Shown here piece by piece: positions 22,966 to 34,403 of a stretch of 64,000 bases of DNA. The DNA comes from Pseudisothecium myosuroides (Eukaryota; Streptophyta; Bryopsida; Hypnales; Lembophyllaceae), in NCBI GenBank assembly GCA_951799445.1, contig OX637296.1, forward strand, positions 2,108,001 through 2,172,000. The letters are read 5' to 3'. The notes beneath the pieces were generated by a model. The model made no database searches and was not told the origin of the DNA. It saw only the letters and a list, made by a program, of their open reading frames with translations. How positions within the stretch are numbered: the first letter of the stretch is position 1; each line of letters opens with the position of its first letter. The translations under genes were made by a program, and so were the position numbers.

Positions 22966-25214
22966 TAAACACTTGAGGGAGTTCAAAATAGAGGGATGGT
23001 CGCGTATAAACCTGTTGGCTTCATTGCATAGGCCAATTTTTGGAAGGACACTATTAGAGAGGTCAAAATCTAGCAGATCGAGCAAATTTTTGCTCAAAAC
23101 AAAAATGTTGGACCAAAATTTTATAAATGTGAAAATGAATTATAAAGTGCAATTTAGAATGACCATTTGATGATGAAAGTAGATTGACTACTAGATTAAC
23201 CAATATTTTCCAATAATATTTGAAACAAGAAATTGAAAAATCCTTCTGAAATTGATTATAGATTGATCATTTGTGATTATTAAAATAGTTTTATTTTTTT
23301 AAGTTCAAATGCTAAATTCTAATTCCAATTATTATTAAAGATCTTCTTTTAATTTCAATATTGAAGTTATTTTTGAAGGGTTATTTTTTGAACTAGAAAA
23401 ATTACTTGTTGAGGTCAAACATGCTTGTTCCCCTTGAACTATAGAATATTTTAAAAGTGAAGTTCCTAAAACTCTAAACCATACAAATGGCAAAGAACTA
23501 AGTTCAATAAATCTTTAAAAAAAAGTTCACAAACCTTCAAAAAATTGGTTCAATATTTAAACCAAAATTATTTCTTTTTACTAAATTTCATTCATGACCA
23601 TTATAAAATAATTTATATAAAATGTGCAAATTTGAGAAAATAAATAATAAAATTTATTTATTTTTAATCCATAGAAATTAAAGAAAATTTTTGAACATCA
23701 AAAGTAAATATAAAAATGCGAAAAATCTTTTTTAATATAAACATAAAATACAAGCCTTGTAATTCTAAAGGTGTATGTTACAAAGTTCAAAAATTATCTC
23801 AATTGCTATTAATGAGTTTTTAAAATTAAGTAAGTATAATACATTGTGACAATGTAATCTTTTGATATAAATTTCTCAATTTTGAGCGCTTGGAGCTTTT
23901 TAATTTTGTTTCATTGGAACAAATATATAGCTTGGATAGCCTTAGTCTTCCAAATTTGACTTCTATCCTAAGCTCAATATACAATTGTCATGGAAATTCT
24001 CAAGTTCATCAAAAACCTTAAGTACAATAGTTTGCAAATCCCCTAGTATACAATTTGATGTTGAATGAGAGTAAATAAGCAAAATGAAAATATCTTTTAT
24101 AATTTCATTATGAGCATAGATGGGTTTAGAAGCAAGAGAAGATGGGCTACTAAAGGTGTTTGATGAAATAATTTCTTTTTCACGAGTACTATTGCATCTA
24201 CTTTTCTTGTCAATGCACCTCAAAGCATGTTTAATTTGGCTGCTATAAATTATGAAAACAATTCAATGTAGGTGGAATCCAAAAATACCCCCCTTCTCCA
24301 ATGCAACCAATATTGGTCCTTTTTTTAATTTCAATTCCGATATTCTCCTTTCTTCACCTGACATTTTGATGAAATTTGAACAACCCCCAATTTGACTCTA
24401 TACTTGGAAGATTCATAATTGTTGCACCTTCCATGCCTTGTATGTGTGCCAATAAATTGTAACTTCTAGTAGACTTCAAACTTGTAACTAATATGTTTTT
24501 AGTTACTTACTACCCACTCTTTTTGTGCCGAATCATGCGGGCCCTCCATACTAAGATCATGCCCCCCTTTTTTACTTGAAAAGCTTTTTTTATTAATGCT
24601 TAATCTTTTCTTCTAATATTTTTTATAATGCCAAAATTCCACCAAAAGGTGGTGTTAGCTCGAAATAGGTTTTCAAGTAACAACCTTGGATTGCTCACAC
24701 TAGAGATTCATTTGTATTTTTGCTGACAATCATGAAATTTTAAATATTGAACACATATTGAACAAATGGGATTAGGGTTAGAGTTCTATCACTTAAACTT
24801 CTAAAACGTTTTACAAGCAAGTATACAATCACACCAAAAAATAAAATTGACAAAGATAATATGGAAAAGTTATCAAACTAATATAAAATATAAAGGTTTT
24901 AATAGAAAAAGATGAACGAATTAGAATTAAATGAGCTTAGGATTTAGGATGTTTTTCTACTTTAAATTATAAACCTCAAAGTTCCATTGACAATCAAAGT
25001 TCATTATTTGGATACTATGGCACACTAATACACCACAATGATGCACTAAACTCAAACAAAAAGGGTCCCTCAAAAGTAGTGAAAGTGAGGTAGCATTCAT
25101 TGATATCAAAAGTCATTATGCCATCTATGTAAACAATGCATTTGGAAACATGTAAATATTCAATGTAAGAGTAGGTCTTCAGTGGACAATGTTATAAAAA
25201 TTTGAATTCATGGA
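22966..25214. other. AT-rich stretch without recognisable features
   Basis: About 2.2 kb. No gene, RNA or repeat end supported. Confidence 0.5.
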
Positions 25215-26530
25215 ATTTTTTTGATGAAAAGCAAAACTTTGCAACAAAGAAATGCTTTGAGCCATTTGAAAAAACTATTCAAAAGGCTAAATCCTAGAAT
25301 AAAAGACAATATAGTGTGCAAAGTTGTTTTCAATGTAAAAGATAGCTTAGCATATGAAATGGCTGTTAATGTACTGTAAAAAAAGATGTTAAAATATAAC
25401 ATACTAAAAGTAAAAGATGATCCATCAAGTGATTTGAGTTATCCATACCCATTTAAAATTTTGATCAAGGATTGTGATCCATCAAGTAATTCGGATTGTC
25501 CATATCCATTTTTGATCCAAAATTGTGATCAATTAAGTGGTTTGGATTGTTTGTACCTATTTCCATTTTTCATCCACAATTGTGATCCATCAAGTGACTC
25601 GGATTGTCCATGTTCAATTCTATTCCATTTCTGATCCAGAATGGTGATCCATCAAGTAATTCAAATTGTTTGTATCCATTTCCATTTCTCATTTAGGAAT
25701 GTGATCCATTAGGTGATTTGGATTGTTTGTACCCATTTTCATTTCTCAACCAGGATTGTGATCCATCAAGTGATTCGGATTATCCATATTCATTTCTATT
25801 TCTCATCTAGGATTGTGATCCATCAAGAGCTTCGAATTGTCCATTTCCATTTTGATTCACAATTGTGATCCATTAAGTAATTCAAAATGTAGCCATTTTC
25901 ATTTCTCATTCAAGATTGTGATCCATTAGGTCATTCGGCTTGTCCATATCCATTTTCAATTCTCTGATGCATGATTGTGATCCATTAAGTGATTTGGATT
26001 GTCTATTTCTAATTGTGATCCCACACCTAATCTCAGATTGTGATCCATCAAGTGATTTGGATTTTCTATTCCTAATTTTGATCCCACACCCAATTTCAGA
26101 TTGTGATCTATAATTTGAAACCAATTGTCCTTGCCAACCTTGACAAATTGTGTGATTTCAAATCCGTAGCTATGGATGCTAATATGAATTTAGCATTTAT
26201 GCTAATACAATGAAGCTAGTTTGACATGTTTGTTGGAAGAAAATATAAGTTGTAGAAGGAACTTTTGGATTCTAAAAAATGAAATATTGTATAGGATTTA
26301 GTACTACGTGGATTCAATTGCATCAAAATTTTAAATAAATGATATAGCATAAAGGCAAACTAGTTTAATGGTTATAAATAGTAATAACATCTAAAAACTA
26401 AAACTAAAATACTTTGCTCTTTATAACTTTGTTTAAATCAAATTTCACCAAAGAATTGATGGAGAATTATTTTTGAATGCCTAAAAATGCACATGGGCAT
26501 TTTCTAGCTATTTACACATCAATGGCTTTG
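25215..26530 (-). repeat. Dispersed repeat N, copy 2 (inverted relative to copy 1)
   Basis: Reverse complement of 1490-3290 apart from divergence and the absence of the hAT-like insertion. Both flanks of the minisatellite match: 25215-25417 with 3097-3290, and 26111-26530 with 1490-2490. Shows that the minisatellite is part of N and not an independent local array. Confidence 0.75.
25418..26110 (-). repeat. Minisatellite, about 12 diverged units of 50-60 bp
   Basis: Units read GATTGTGATCCATCAAGTGA then TTTGGATTGTCC and a variable segment with ATCCATTTCCATTTCTCATC. Same unit as 2492-3096 in reverse complement, with a different copy number. Frames through it are artefacts of the repeat. Confidence 0.85.
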
Positions 26531-27664
26531 GGTTTAGGAAGGGATAAATGCCCGATAGGGGATACCAACTTTTGTACCCCAATGCACCAAATGGTCAATT
26601 TGTAGATTTAAAAAAAGTCATAGAAACATAGTGAACTTGGTGTATGATAAATTTTGAACTATAATTTTTTCATATATCCGAGTATAAAAAATCAAAAACA
26701 ATTTATATTTTTTTGTCTGATTGAATTTTTACCTATATATAGTTTAACTAAATTATTTATCTACGTTAAAAAACCTTTTTGATGGAAATTTTTGGAAATT
26801 TTTTGGAAATTAAATTCTGTAGGAGATCATTTTAATGAATTTTCAAATTAAAATTAAATATGGGCAATTTTCATAATCTAAATTTGGGTAGAAATTAGCC
26901 AAAGTAATATTAAAATGGGATATTTGAAATTCTAAATCTTCAAAATAATCAATTTTGACAAGTTGAAATTATATTCTATGGTCAATGTATAGTTGAAATG
27001 TTGACATCAATCATTTCATTTTTCATTATAACAATGCTCTATATTTTTTAACTTGGTTTTAAAACTTGTGTTTTCAACAAATTTGCAAAGCTTATACTCA
27101 AAGTGTACTAGCTCATGTAGAATCTTTGTTCAAGATTTGGTTGCCAGTACCATGGATTTGCCCAACTGCATTTTTAATTAGTTTACATCGCGCACATAAT
27201 AAAATGACTTTTTAAATGATCATTACGAAACAAACTTTGTAATTAATTCTTATGAAATTAAGAACATATAAAGTGACTTATTTAAACTTCAATGCATGTG
27301 TAAGCTATAATTTTCATGTATAATTTGGAAAAAATTTCACTACAAAGATTTCACAACTCTTTCATAATAGTTTTTGGTTAGAAGTTGAATGTGAATTAAA
27401 TTACAAATAAATAGTAAAATTCAATATAAGACTTTCAAGTATATGTACAAGTTGCTTTATGTTGTCAACCTTTTCCAAAAAAATTTGGGGCTTTTACCTT
27501 TTCATCTAGGGTTCTAGTCAACAATTTGTTTTAAATTCCTACTAAGAAGGTACATGTCCAAAGTCTACACCTTGTGATTTTGTTTCAAACAAATGCATTC
27601 AAAATTGACTTTGGAGGAACCTTAAACGAAATTTTCAATTGTATATATTACAAACAATGATCCT
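26531..27664. other. AT-rich stretch; possible TTAA-type end at its right edge
   Basis: Nothing recognised except ATGATCCTTTAGAGGTT near 27657-27673, which looks like the right terminus of an older family A or B element whose left end I could not find. Confidence 0.45.
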
Positions 27665-27670
27665 TTAGAG

Positions 27671-28030
27671 GTTGCCCCCTAAAGTGCTAAGACTAGTTTT
27701 ACCATTGATGACCACTCTAAAATTGTCATTTCTAGTGCAATAAGTAAATATAAAATAAAATAACTTTTTTTGCATATTCAATGATAGGTGCTTGCATTGG
27801 ACTATTATGAGAATACATGGAAAACAATTTGGAAATTTTGACAATGTTTATTGTAAAATATTTGCATTTCAAGCAAAAAAATTGTGTTTTTACACCTTGC
27901 AATACTCAATTATAACTTTTGCATCACTTATCCAAATAGAATAAATCCAATCTTTAAACATAAACAAAACATATTCTATGAGAAGAAGGATTAAATTCTA
28001 TTTCATTTGGAACCTTAGGGTTTCAATCCT
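27671..28030 (+). mobile_element. Degenerate, internally deleted family B element (B0)
   Basis: Left end GCCCCCTAAAGTGCTAAGAC followed by 'gccatttctagtgcaa.ta'-like text as in the family B copies; the right end is probably GGAACCTTAGGGTTTCAA. Only about 360 bp against the usual 935-945 bp. Boundaries approximate. Confidence 0.5.
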
Positions 28031-28035
28031 TTGAG

Positions 28036-28980
28036 TTAATACCTAAAGGTCGGAGACTATGTTTTCACCAAAACCGCTCCAAAACTGCCATTTCTAATAC
28101 AAGTACCAAACTTTAGAAAAAAAACATTTTTGGACACATGTAACCATAAGATCTTTTAGAGCACTGGTTTGAGAATGTGTGGAAAAAATTTCAGAATTTT
28201 CCACTGTGCGGATTGCAAGATATTAGCATTTGAATTGATAAAAACCCTTTTTTTGTCCCTGCGAAAATCCGGGCAGCTGCACTTCACAAGGTCACATTTG
28301 TATGAAAAAATGCCCAAAATGGTGGTTACTCCTTGGATTCATTCTTCTAGGCAAGTTGGCTATATGCTTGAAAAATTTCAGATCATTTGGAATTGCACAA
28401 GATATAGGAAAAAAATAGTAAGGAGAAAGAAGTAGAGAATGATTCAAAACACTAAATTGTTAAGAATTTATTTATGGAATTGAAAAATGCCAATCCCAAC
28501 GGTTCTAATGCTGTAATAAATAATCTAAATCCAATGTTTTTATTTTTTTTTCAAAAATATTGGAAATTGAGTTAAATAAAGGCCTTCAAAGTTTATTTTA
28601 GAGTAAAGATTCCATAACTACCCTCAAACTAAGAACTCTCATAACTTTTGACTCATTAATCCAAATGGAATGATTTAAAGCTTTCTATGTACATATAAAT
28701 CTAAAGAACCAATTTCAAATTTTTATTTTAAAAAAAAGTGATTTTTAAAGAAATTTTTTGAGCTGCCCGGGCTGCCCGCCATACACCAAAAATTACATAT
28801 TATACAATAACTTTTTAACCTTGTAGTCAAAAGTTATGAAATTTTTTGGGCCTTAAAGCTATTCCTGGGGCACATCTTGTGTGAAAATTTCAAAGAAAAA
28901 AAATAAAAAACTCCACTCTTAATGAGCTGCCCAAAATCGCTGTGTTGTCAAAAAACGGGGTTTGGACCTTTAGGGGTTAA
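28036..28980 (+). mobile_element. TTAA element family B, copy B1 (945 bp)
   Basis: TTAA at both ends; left TTAATACCTAAAGGTC, right GGACCTTTAGGGGTTAA. Family B shares the termini and a 'gtggaaaaaatttcagaa' interior with family A. It adds its own middle (GGGCAGCTGCACTTCACAAG at about 28271) and a GC-rich stretch, GCTGCCCGGGCTGCCCGCC, near 28762. No coding capacity. Confidence 0.88.
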
Positions 28981-29096
28981 ATAACTTGGAAACAACATAC
29001 CGCAAAATGAATTTACACAAACATGATGCTTTATAACTTGGGAGGCGTGTATCAAGTCCCATGGAAGCACTCACTCTTGAGTTTGACATAACATTG

Positions 29097-31088
29097 TTAA
29101 CCCTTAAAGTTCCTTGACTATGTTTTCACCAATTGAAAAACACTCGATAATTGCCATTTCTAGTGCAAGTACCAAATTTTAGAAAAAGAACATTTTTGGA
29201 CACATATAATTGTAGGATCTTGTAGTACGTTGGTTTGAAAAGATGTGGAAAATTTTTCAAAAATTTCCACCATGTGAATTGCAAGATATTAGCATTTGAA
29301 TTGATAAAAATCTTGTTTTGGGCCATGCAAAAAAAAGGGCAGCTGCAGTTTACAAAGCCACATTTGTATGGAAAAAATGTTTGTGTTGTTGGTGCTTCTT
29401 TGGATTCATTCTTCAAGGCAAGTTGGCTACATGCTTGAAAAATTTCAGATAATTTGATATTGTACAGTAGGGTACCAATCAAAATGGTGTTTCTGCATTT
29501 CAAGGGAAAGAAATTTCACTGCTGCCAACTTTGACACCCTCTCAAGGGCTGAAAAATTGCTTTTTTACCATAAATTTTTTTGACAAGGGAACATCTTTAC
29601 ATTAATAACATGTATACCAATTTTCAAGGTCAAATGATTCACCCAAAAAAAGATATTCAAAGTCTACCAACATGTATAGCAGTGTGAAAATTTTCACTAC
29701 TGCCAATTTTGACACCCTCTTGAGGGCTAAAATATATATTTTTTACCATGAAATTTTTGGCATGAGATTATCTCTATATTGGTAATATGTGTGCCAAATT
29801 TCAAGGTCAAAGATTCACACATGCACAAACAAATATATTCTAATTCTACAAACATGTGTAGTTGTGAGAATGATGTTTTTAGCCCTTGTGATAGGTTCAT
29901 TTTATGGGTAAAGTTTCACATGGATGTAAAAATCATTCTCACAACTATACATGTTGGTAGAATTAGAATATTTTCTTTTTGGTAAATCTTTTGACCTTGA
30001 AATTTGGCACACATGTTATCAATATAGATATGATCTCATGCCAAAAATTTCATGGTAAAATGTTTTTTTTTCAGCCTTGGGATAGTGTCAAAGTTGGCAG
30101 TAGTGAATTTTTTTCTCACGACTATACACGTTGGCAAATTTTGAAAATCTTTTTTTGTGTGAATCTATTGACCTTGAAATTTGGCATACATATTATCAAT
30201 ATAGAGATAATTTCATGCCAAAAATTTCATGGTAAAAAAAATATATTTCAGCCCTCGGGAGGGTGTCAAAGTTGGCAGCAATGAAAATTTTCTCACCGCT
30301 ACACATGTTGGTAGACTTTGAATATCTTTTTTTTGGCAAATCTTTTGACCGTAAAATTTGGTACACATATTATTAACATAAAGATGTTCCCGTGACAAAA
30401 TTTCATGGTAAAAAAATAATTTTTCAACCCTTGGGAGGGTGCCAAGGTCGGCAATATTGAAATTTCTTTCCCTTGAAATGCAAAAACGCCATTTTGATTG
30501 GTACCCTATTGTACAACATATAGGGAAAAGATAGTAAATAGAAAGAAAAATTATAGAGAATGATTCAAAATACTAAGTTGATAAGAATTTAGTTATGGAA
30601 TTGAAAAATGCCAATCCCAATGGTTGTAATGTTGTAATAAACAATCTACATCCTATGATTTCATTCTTTTCAAAAAATATTGAAAATTGAGTTAAATAAA
30701 TGACTTCAAAGTTTATTTTAGAGTAGAGAATCCATAACTACCCGCAAACTAAAATTCCTCATAACTTTCATTTCATTGATCAAAATGCAATGATTCAAAG
30801 CTTCCACATATATATAAATCTAGAATACCAATTTCGAATTTTTGTTTATGAAAAAAATGACTATTTTTTAATGTGCCTGGACTGCCCGGTTGAGGAAAAA
30901 AACTACATATGATACAATAATTTTTTAACCATATAGTCAAAAGTTATGAAAATTGTTGAACCTTAAAGAAAAACTTTGTCCTCATGTTGTGTGAAAATTT
31001 TAGAGGAAAAAAATTCCATTCACAAGTAGTGAATTGCCCAAAATTGCTATGTTGCCAAAAAAACGCAGCTTGGTTCTTTAGAGGTTAA
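29097..31088 (+). mobile_element. TTAA element family B, copy B2, interrupted by C1
   Basis: Left end TTAACCCTTAAAGTTCC at 29097, right end GGTTCTTTAGAGGTTAA at 31088. At 29463 the B sequence stops in '..attgTA' and resumes at 30512 as 'TAcaacatatagg'. The uninterrupted copy B3 reads 'attgtacaacatatagg' at this place. Removing the guest leaves about 943 bp, the normal B length. Confidence 0.92.
29465..30511. mobile_element. Foldback element family C, copy C1 (1047 bp), inside B2
   Basis: Starts CAGTAGGGTACCAATC and ends GATTGGTACCCTATTG with TA on each side (29463-29464, 30512-30513). TA target plus CAGT ends fit Tc1/mariner. The long inverted repeat continues for the whole element: the left half carries units reading 'GCCAACTTTGACACCCTC', starting near 29522 and 29701, and the right half carries the reverse complement near 30087, 30267 and 30440. 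Spacing is about 173-180 bp and the centre lies near 29900. No transposase is encoded. Confidence 0.9.
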
Positions 31089-31137
31089 CCAATGTTGGGG
31101 GATCCCTTTTGCTTGTACAAAAAGTGGAAGTCTTAGC

Positions 31138-31288
31138 AAGGCAACTTCTAAACTAGCCTATGACTCCCTTGCAACTTTCACTCACCCAAGGACACTAGTG
31201 TTGCAACTTCCCAGCTAGCCAATGACTCTCTTACAACTTTCCACTTAGTCAATGACACTAATGTTGCAACTTCTTAGGTAGCCAATGT
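31138..31288 (+). repeat. Short tandem repeat, about 2.4 units of about 62 bp
   Basis: Units contain GCAACTTC..AGCTAGCCAATGACT followed by CTTGCAACTTTC.A and 'gacactartgtt'. Three partial or full units are seen. Confidence 0.65.
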
Positions 31289-31369
31289 TTCTCTACAGAT
31301 TATAACTAAGTTCATTCCTAATTCTGTAGAAAGGCATTATCCTTCTTCTAAATAATAATGATTTAAGAG

Positions 31370-31797
31370 AGGCAACCCATTCTAGATCACCCTCCCATTC
31401 TAGCAATGTAGGTTGCTCTCTTTCCGTGCAAGAAGAGGCGAATACTGATCAATTGTGGCGTGGTTCTTGGCATAGTTGTGTCTACAAGACTCTCAATATG
31501 CAACCAACCCTTGGTGGAATTTGCAACAAGCCCTTAGTCAAAAATAGGAAGGTCTATATGACTAATATGGGTCGAACATAATCTTCAGCTAAAAAATTCA
31601 TAATAATTATGTTTTGAGAAATAAAAATCTGAAAAATTATAGAAACCTGCCGAACTTTATTTTTGCATATGCAAAAAAATTCCAACAGAAGAATCCTGCC
31701 TTGCATATTTATGTAACTGCTTAAGTGGTAAAAAATGGGTTGCCTCCCTAGGTTGGTTAACATTGAAGAATCCCACCTTGCATATACCAATAACTGC
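31370..31797 (+). repeat. Dispersed repeat P, copy 1 (uninterrupted)
   Basis: Collinear with 54228-54350 plus 55526-55995. Shared phrases: 'ttg.tctctttcc.tg', 'ggttcttgg..agttgtg', 'ctacaagactctcaatat', 'taataattatgtttt' and 'cttaagtggt'. Neither copy has a convincing reading frame. Copy 1 lacks the CACTA element and the F MITE that interrupt copy 2, and serves as their empty site. Confidence 0.75.
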
Positions 31798-31801
31798 TTA
31801 A
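31688..31801 (+). repeat. 77-bp tandem duplication, second unit split by D1
   Basis: First unit 31688-31764 ('gaagaatcctgccttgcat' through 'ggttggttaacatt'); second unit 31765-31801, continuing after the D1 element at 32435-32471. The first unit preserves the site TAACTGCTTAAGTGGT that D1 used in the second. Confidence 0.85.
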
Positions 31802-32434
31802 CTCCTAAATGTCCTAGGCCTTTTTTGAGCTTCTTGGAATTTGCTCTAAATTGAACAAAAAGCCAACATTTTGATAAGTTGTATCAAATTTTTTTGAATT
31901 GTAACCGTAAAAATTCAAACTAGACATGTTAGAGATCATATAAGAAAAAAAAACACAATAGTATCACTCATGGATTAGAAGATTATAATGTTTGATCATG
32001 AAGGTGTTATAACTGCAATAGTGATTTGAAATCTTTTAATCCTCTTTTCACATGTTAAATCTAAAAAGTTAAAGACCCTAACATGCATAACCCTAGTCAA
32101 TTTATCGCTTCTAAAAAAATCTACTCAACAATTTTTTTAAATGAATTTCTAATGTGATTTTTTGTCCAATATCTAGTGCACTTGAGGCTCATTTCCAAGA
32201 GCCCCCAACACTACAGAAAGTCCAGATTGCAATGGACACCCTTGCACAAAATCTTGAGTAGAAAAATCATAATCAATCCTTTTCAAAATTGGATTTTTGG
32301 TGCTAAAACTAGCGACTTCAAAAAGAATTTTTCAAAAATATAAATGACTAAAAATAGCAACTTGAATAGGTTTTTATTTAATTTCAAAGTATTGTCGACA
32401 CCAAAATTTGGTGCCTGGGGCATATAGGGGTTAA
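31798..32434 (+). mobile_element. TTAA element family D, copy D1 (637 bp)
   Basis: Left end TTAACTCCTAAATGTCCT, right end GGGGCATATAGGGGTTAA, with TTAA on both sides. Just inside the right end lies the hairpin CACCAAA/TTTGGTG (about 32399-32413). It is inserted in the TTAA of a tandemly duplicated sequence, so the empty site is visible next door. Confidence 0.92.
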
Positions 32435-32495
32435 GTGGTCAAAAATGGGTTGCCTCCCTAGGTTGGTTAACAATGTTATGTAGGAGTGTGAAAAG

Positions 32496-32815
32496 GTGAC
32501 TTGACGGTCGAGTCTAAAGTAGTTCAATGAGCCTCTTGCGAAGGTGAAGCCAAGGGTGAATGTAATAAAAGACCCCCTGTTTAGGGTATGTTCCTAAACA
32601 TGTGTTGTGTTTCTAAATATGATGTGTTTAGGCATGCTCCTCACCTCTCCTAGCTAATTTGGGGTCTTTGATTGCAAATATGATCTCAAAATTTACAAAT
32701 TTTATCACGCCTCGCAAATAAAAAGTTCATGCATTTTCCCCAGGGGTAAAACGGGGGGCAAAACGGCCTCCACAAGAGGCTCGTCGAACTACTGTAGACT
32801 CGACCAGACTTGACC
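32496..32815. mobile_element. MITE with about 45-bp terminal inverted repeats (family I)
   Basis: The left arm contains GGTCGAGTCTAAAGTAGTTC and GAGCCTCTTGCG; the right arm is its reverse complement with GAACTACTGTAGACTCGACC. The middle ('gggtgaatgtaataaaagac' through 'ggggtctttgattgcaaat') resembles the middle of the MITE at 38756, so the two are relatives. Target duplication unclear; boundaries good to about 5 bp. Confidence 0.75.
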
Positions 32816-33660
32816 ATGATGCCAGATGCCGAGACATCAATCCCTGATTATTTATCCAGGGGCATGGTGCCCACCCGCTCCTGGCTTTGCACCCCCGGCC
32901 ACTGGAGCCCACTTGGAGTTTGGAGGCCCACTGCGGCTGACATCGGCCCCAATGGAAGCTGATCAACATGGCATTCCAATACGGCATACCCGGCCAAGCC
33001 CAACCCCGACCCAACCAGAGCGGATTTGCGGAATCTGGAAATGCATTTTCTGAGGGCAGATAATGCTGCTGGAATGGTTTGCAGGTCCTGGGGAACCGGG
33101 AAGTGGGGGTGCAACTGTGCAAGCCGAGGGGCCACGGGCCCAGCCCCTCTCAAGTGGTTGCTGGAAGCCCGGGCAAGAGGATCTGGGCAAGAAGGCCTTT
33201 ATGCGTCCTGTCTTGCCTTGGGACAAAACCCAACAATGCGAGTAGGCCGGTGGGATTTGACCCGGCCTCGGGGACGGGGGCAAAAGGGGCACTTGAGTAG
33301 GGGATGATAAGGGGAACACCCCCCCTAGTGGAAGGCACACTACTGTACTGTAGCTAGCTGAAGAAGGAATAAAGGAAAGGCGAGGCCCAACAACAGTACG
33401 TGCAGTCCGTCCGGTCCGCCAACACTGCTTCAGTGCTTCTTCTAGACTATAACTTAACTTACATGCTCGTGTTGAATTACAACGACTTCTTCTTCTTCTT
33501 CTTCATCATCGCAATCTGTCCCTTGCGGCATGTTCAAGGCACTTCATTCAAGGCAGGCAAGAAACAAAGGAAACATACGACCGTCTGGGATCCCAGCTGC
33601 AATGTACTGTACTGGAATCCCTGGATGGATGCCTCATGTACCCCATGTTCAGTGCCCCTT
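32816..33660. other. GC-rich island 3, unidentified
   Basis: Strongly GC-rich (ACCCCCGGCCACTGGAGCCC, GCCACGGGCCCAGCCCC). Overlapping frames up to 131 codons on both strands are expected from high GC and none is recognisable. It ends in a CTTCTTCTTCTTCTTC microsatellite near 33485 and a stretch with GTACTGTACTGG. It could be the remnant or edge of a host gene. Confidence 0.4.
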
Positions 33661-33669
33661 GCTGTGAAT

Positions 33670-33887
33670 ACCGCAAGTGTACGGCAGGGTCGGCACCTCC
33701 CTCGTGAGTATTTTTTTTCACCAAAACAAAAGGTGCAGTAGATGTTAAAAATAGAATTTAAAAATAATACTATTGTTTTTTTTTACCATATACATTTTTT
33801 TTTTTTTTTTCAAAAAAATGATTTGCCTAAAATTTTGGCATCTATTTTTAGATTTGTTTTCCGCCAACTCTGCTTTACAACTACCGT
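33670..33887. mobile_element. MITE family F, copy F2 (about 218 bp)
   Basis: Left ACCGCAAGTGTACGGCAGGG then TCGGCACC; right TTCCGCCAAC..AACTACCGT. Collinear with the F copy at 55763-55968, sharing 'taaaattttggcatctattt' and 'ttttccgcc'. Boundaries approximate. Confidence 0.7.
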
Positions 33888-34401
33888 ACGCATAGGGCAG
33901 TTTTGGCAATTTCTTGACGAAAGTGTTTACTTTTTCTAATTCGACAATTCGGCACCTTCATTTAGATTTCTTGATTTTTGGCACTTTGTTGTTTTTAATT
34001 TTTCAACGCTCCTAATTTTGGATTGATTCTTTCTATTGATGCATGAATGTGTTCTTTTTTCTATATTTTCTCAAGAATAATTTTTGGATATTCAAAATTA
34101 GCAACAATGAAATTTTTCAGATTTTCAGAAATAGTTGTACAGTTTTCTAAATTTTCGGCATTTTCCAAATTTTCTTGAGTTATTTACGAAACTGACCTAT
34201 GCATACGGTATGGTACATATATACATACATATGGACCCCTAGTGTTATGAAAAACTCATCCCCTAGTAGATATGTACACTTTTGTTTGGACACTTGGTTG
34301 GCCTTCAAATAGCAATGATGTGTCCATAAATTGGCAAAGTGTCAATGGAGTCATGGATATTTGAATAAATAAGAAGTTGTCTTCTACTACTTCAATTGCT
34401 C
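33888..34401. other. AT-rich stretch, nothing recognised
   Basis: Repetitive 'attttcggcattttccaaattttc' phrasing and an 'atacatatatacatacat' run only. Confidence 0.45.
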
Positions 34402-34403
34402 TA

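Noticed and set aside
28169..28435. 88-codon frame found again at 42244-42510
   Set aside because: Same position in family B elements; B2 and B4 break it.
29465..30511. CRISPR-like or simple satellite array
   Set aside because: Units are 175 bp, mirrored about a centre, bounded by TIRs and a TA duplication, which identifies an inserted element; the context is eukaryotic.
32727..33340. Overlapping frames of 60-131 codons on both strands in GC-rich island 3
   Set aside because: High GC lowers stop-codon frequency in all frames; compositions are proline/glycine-rich in every frame and nothing matches a known family.
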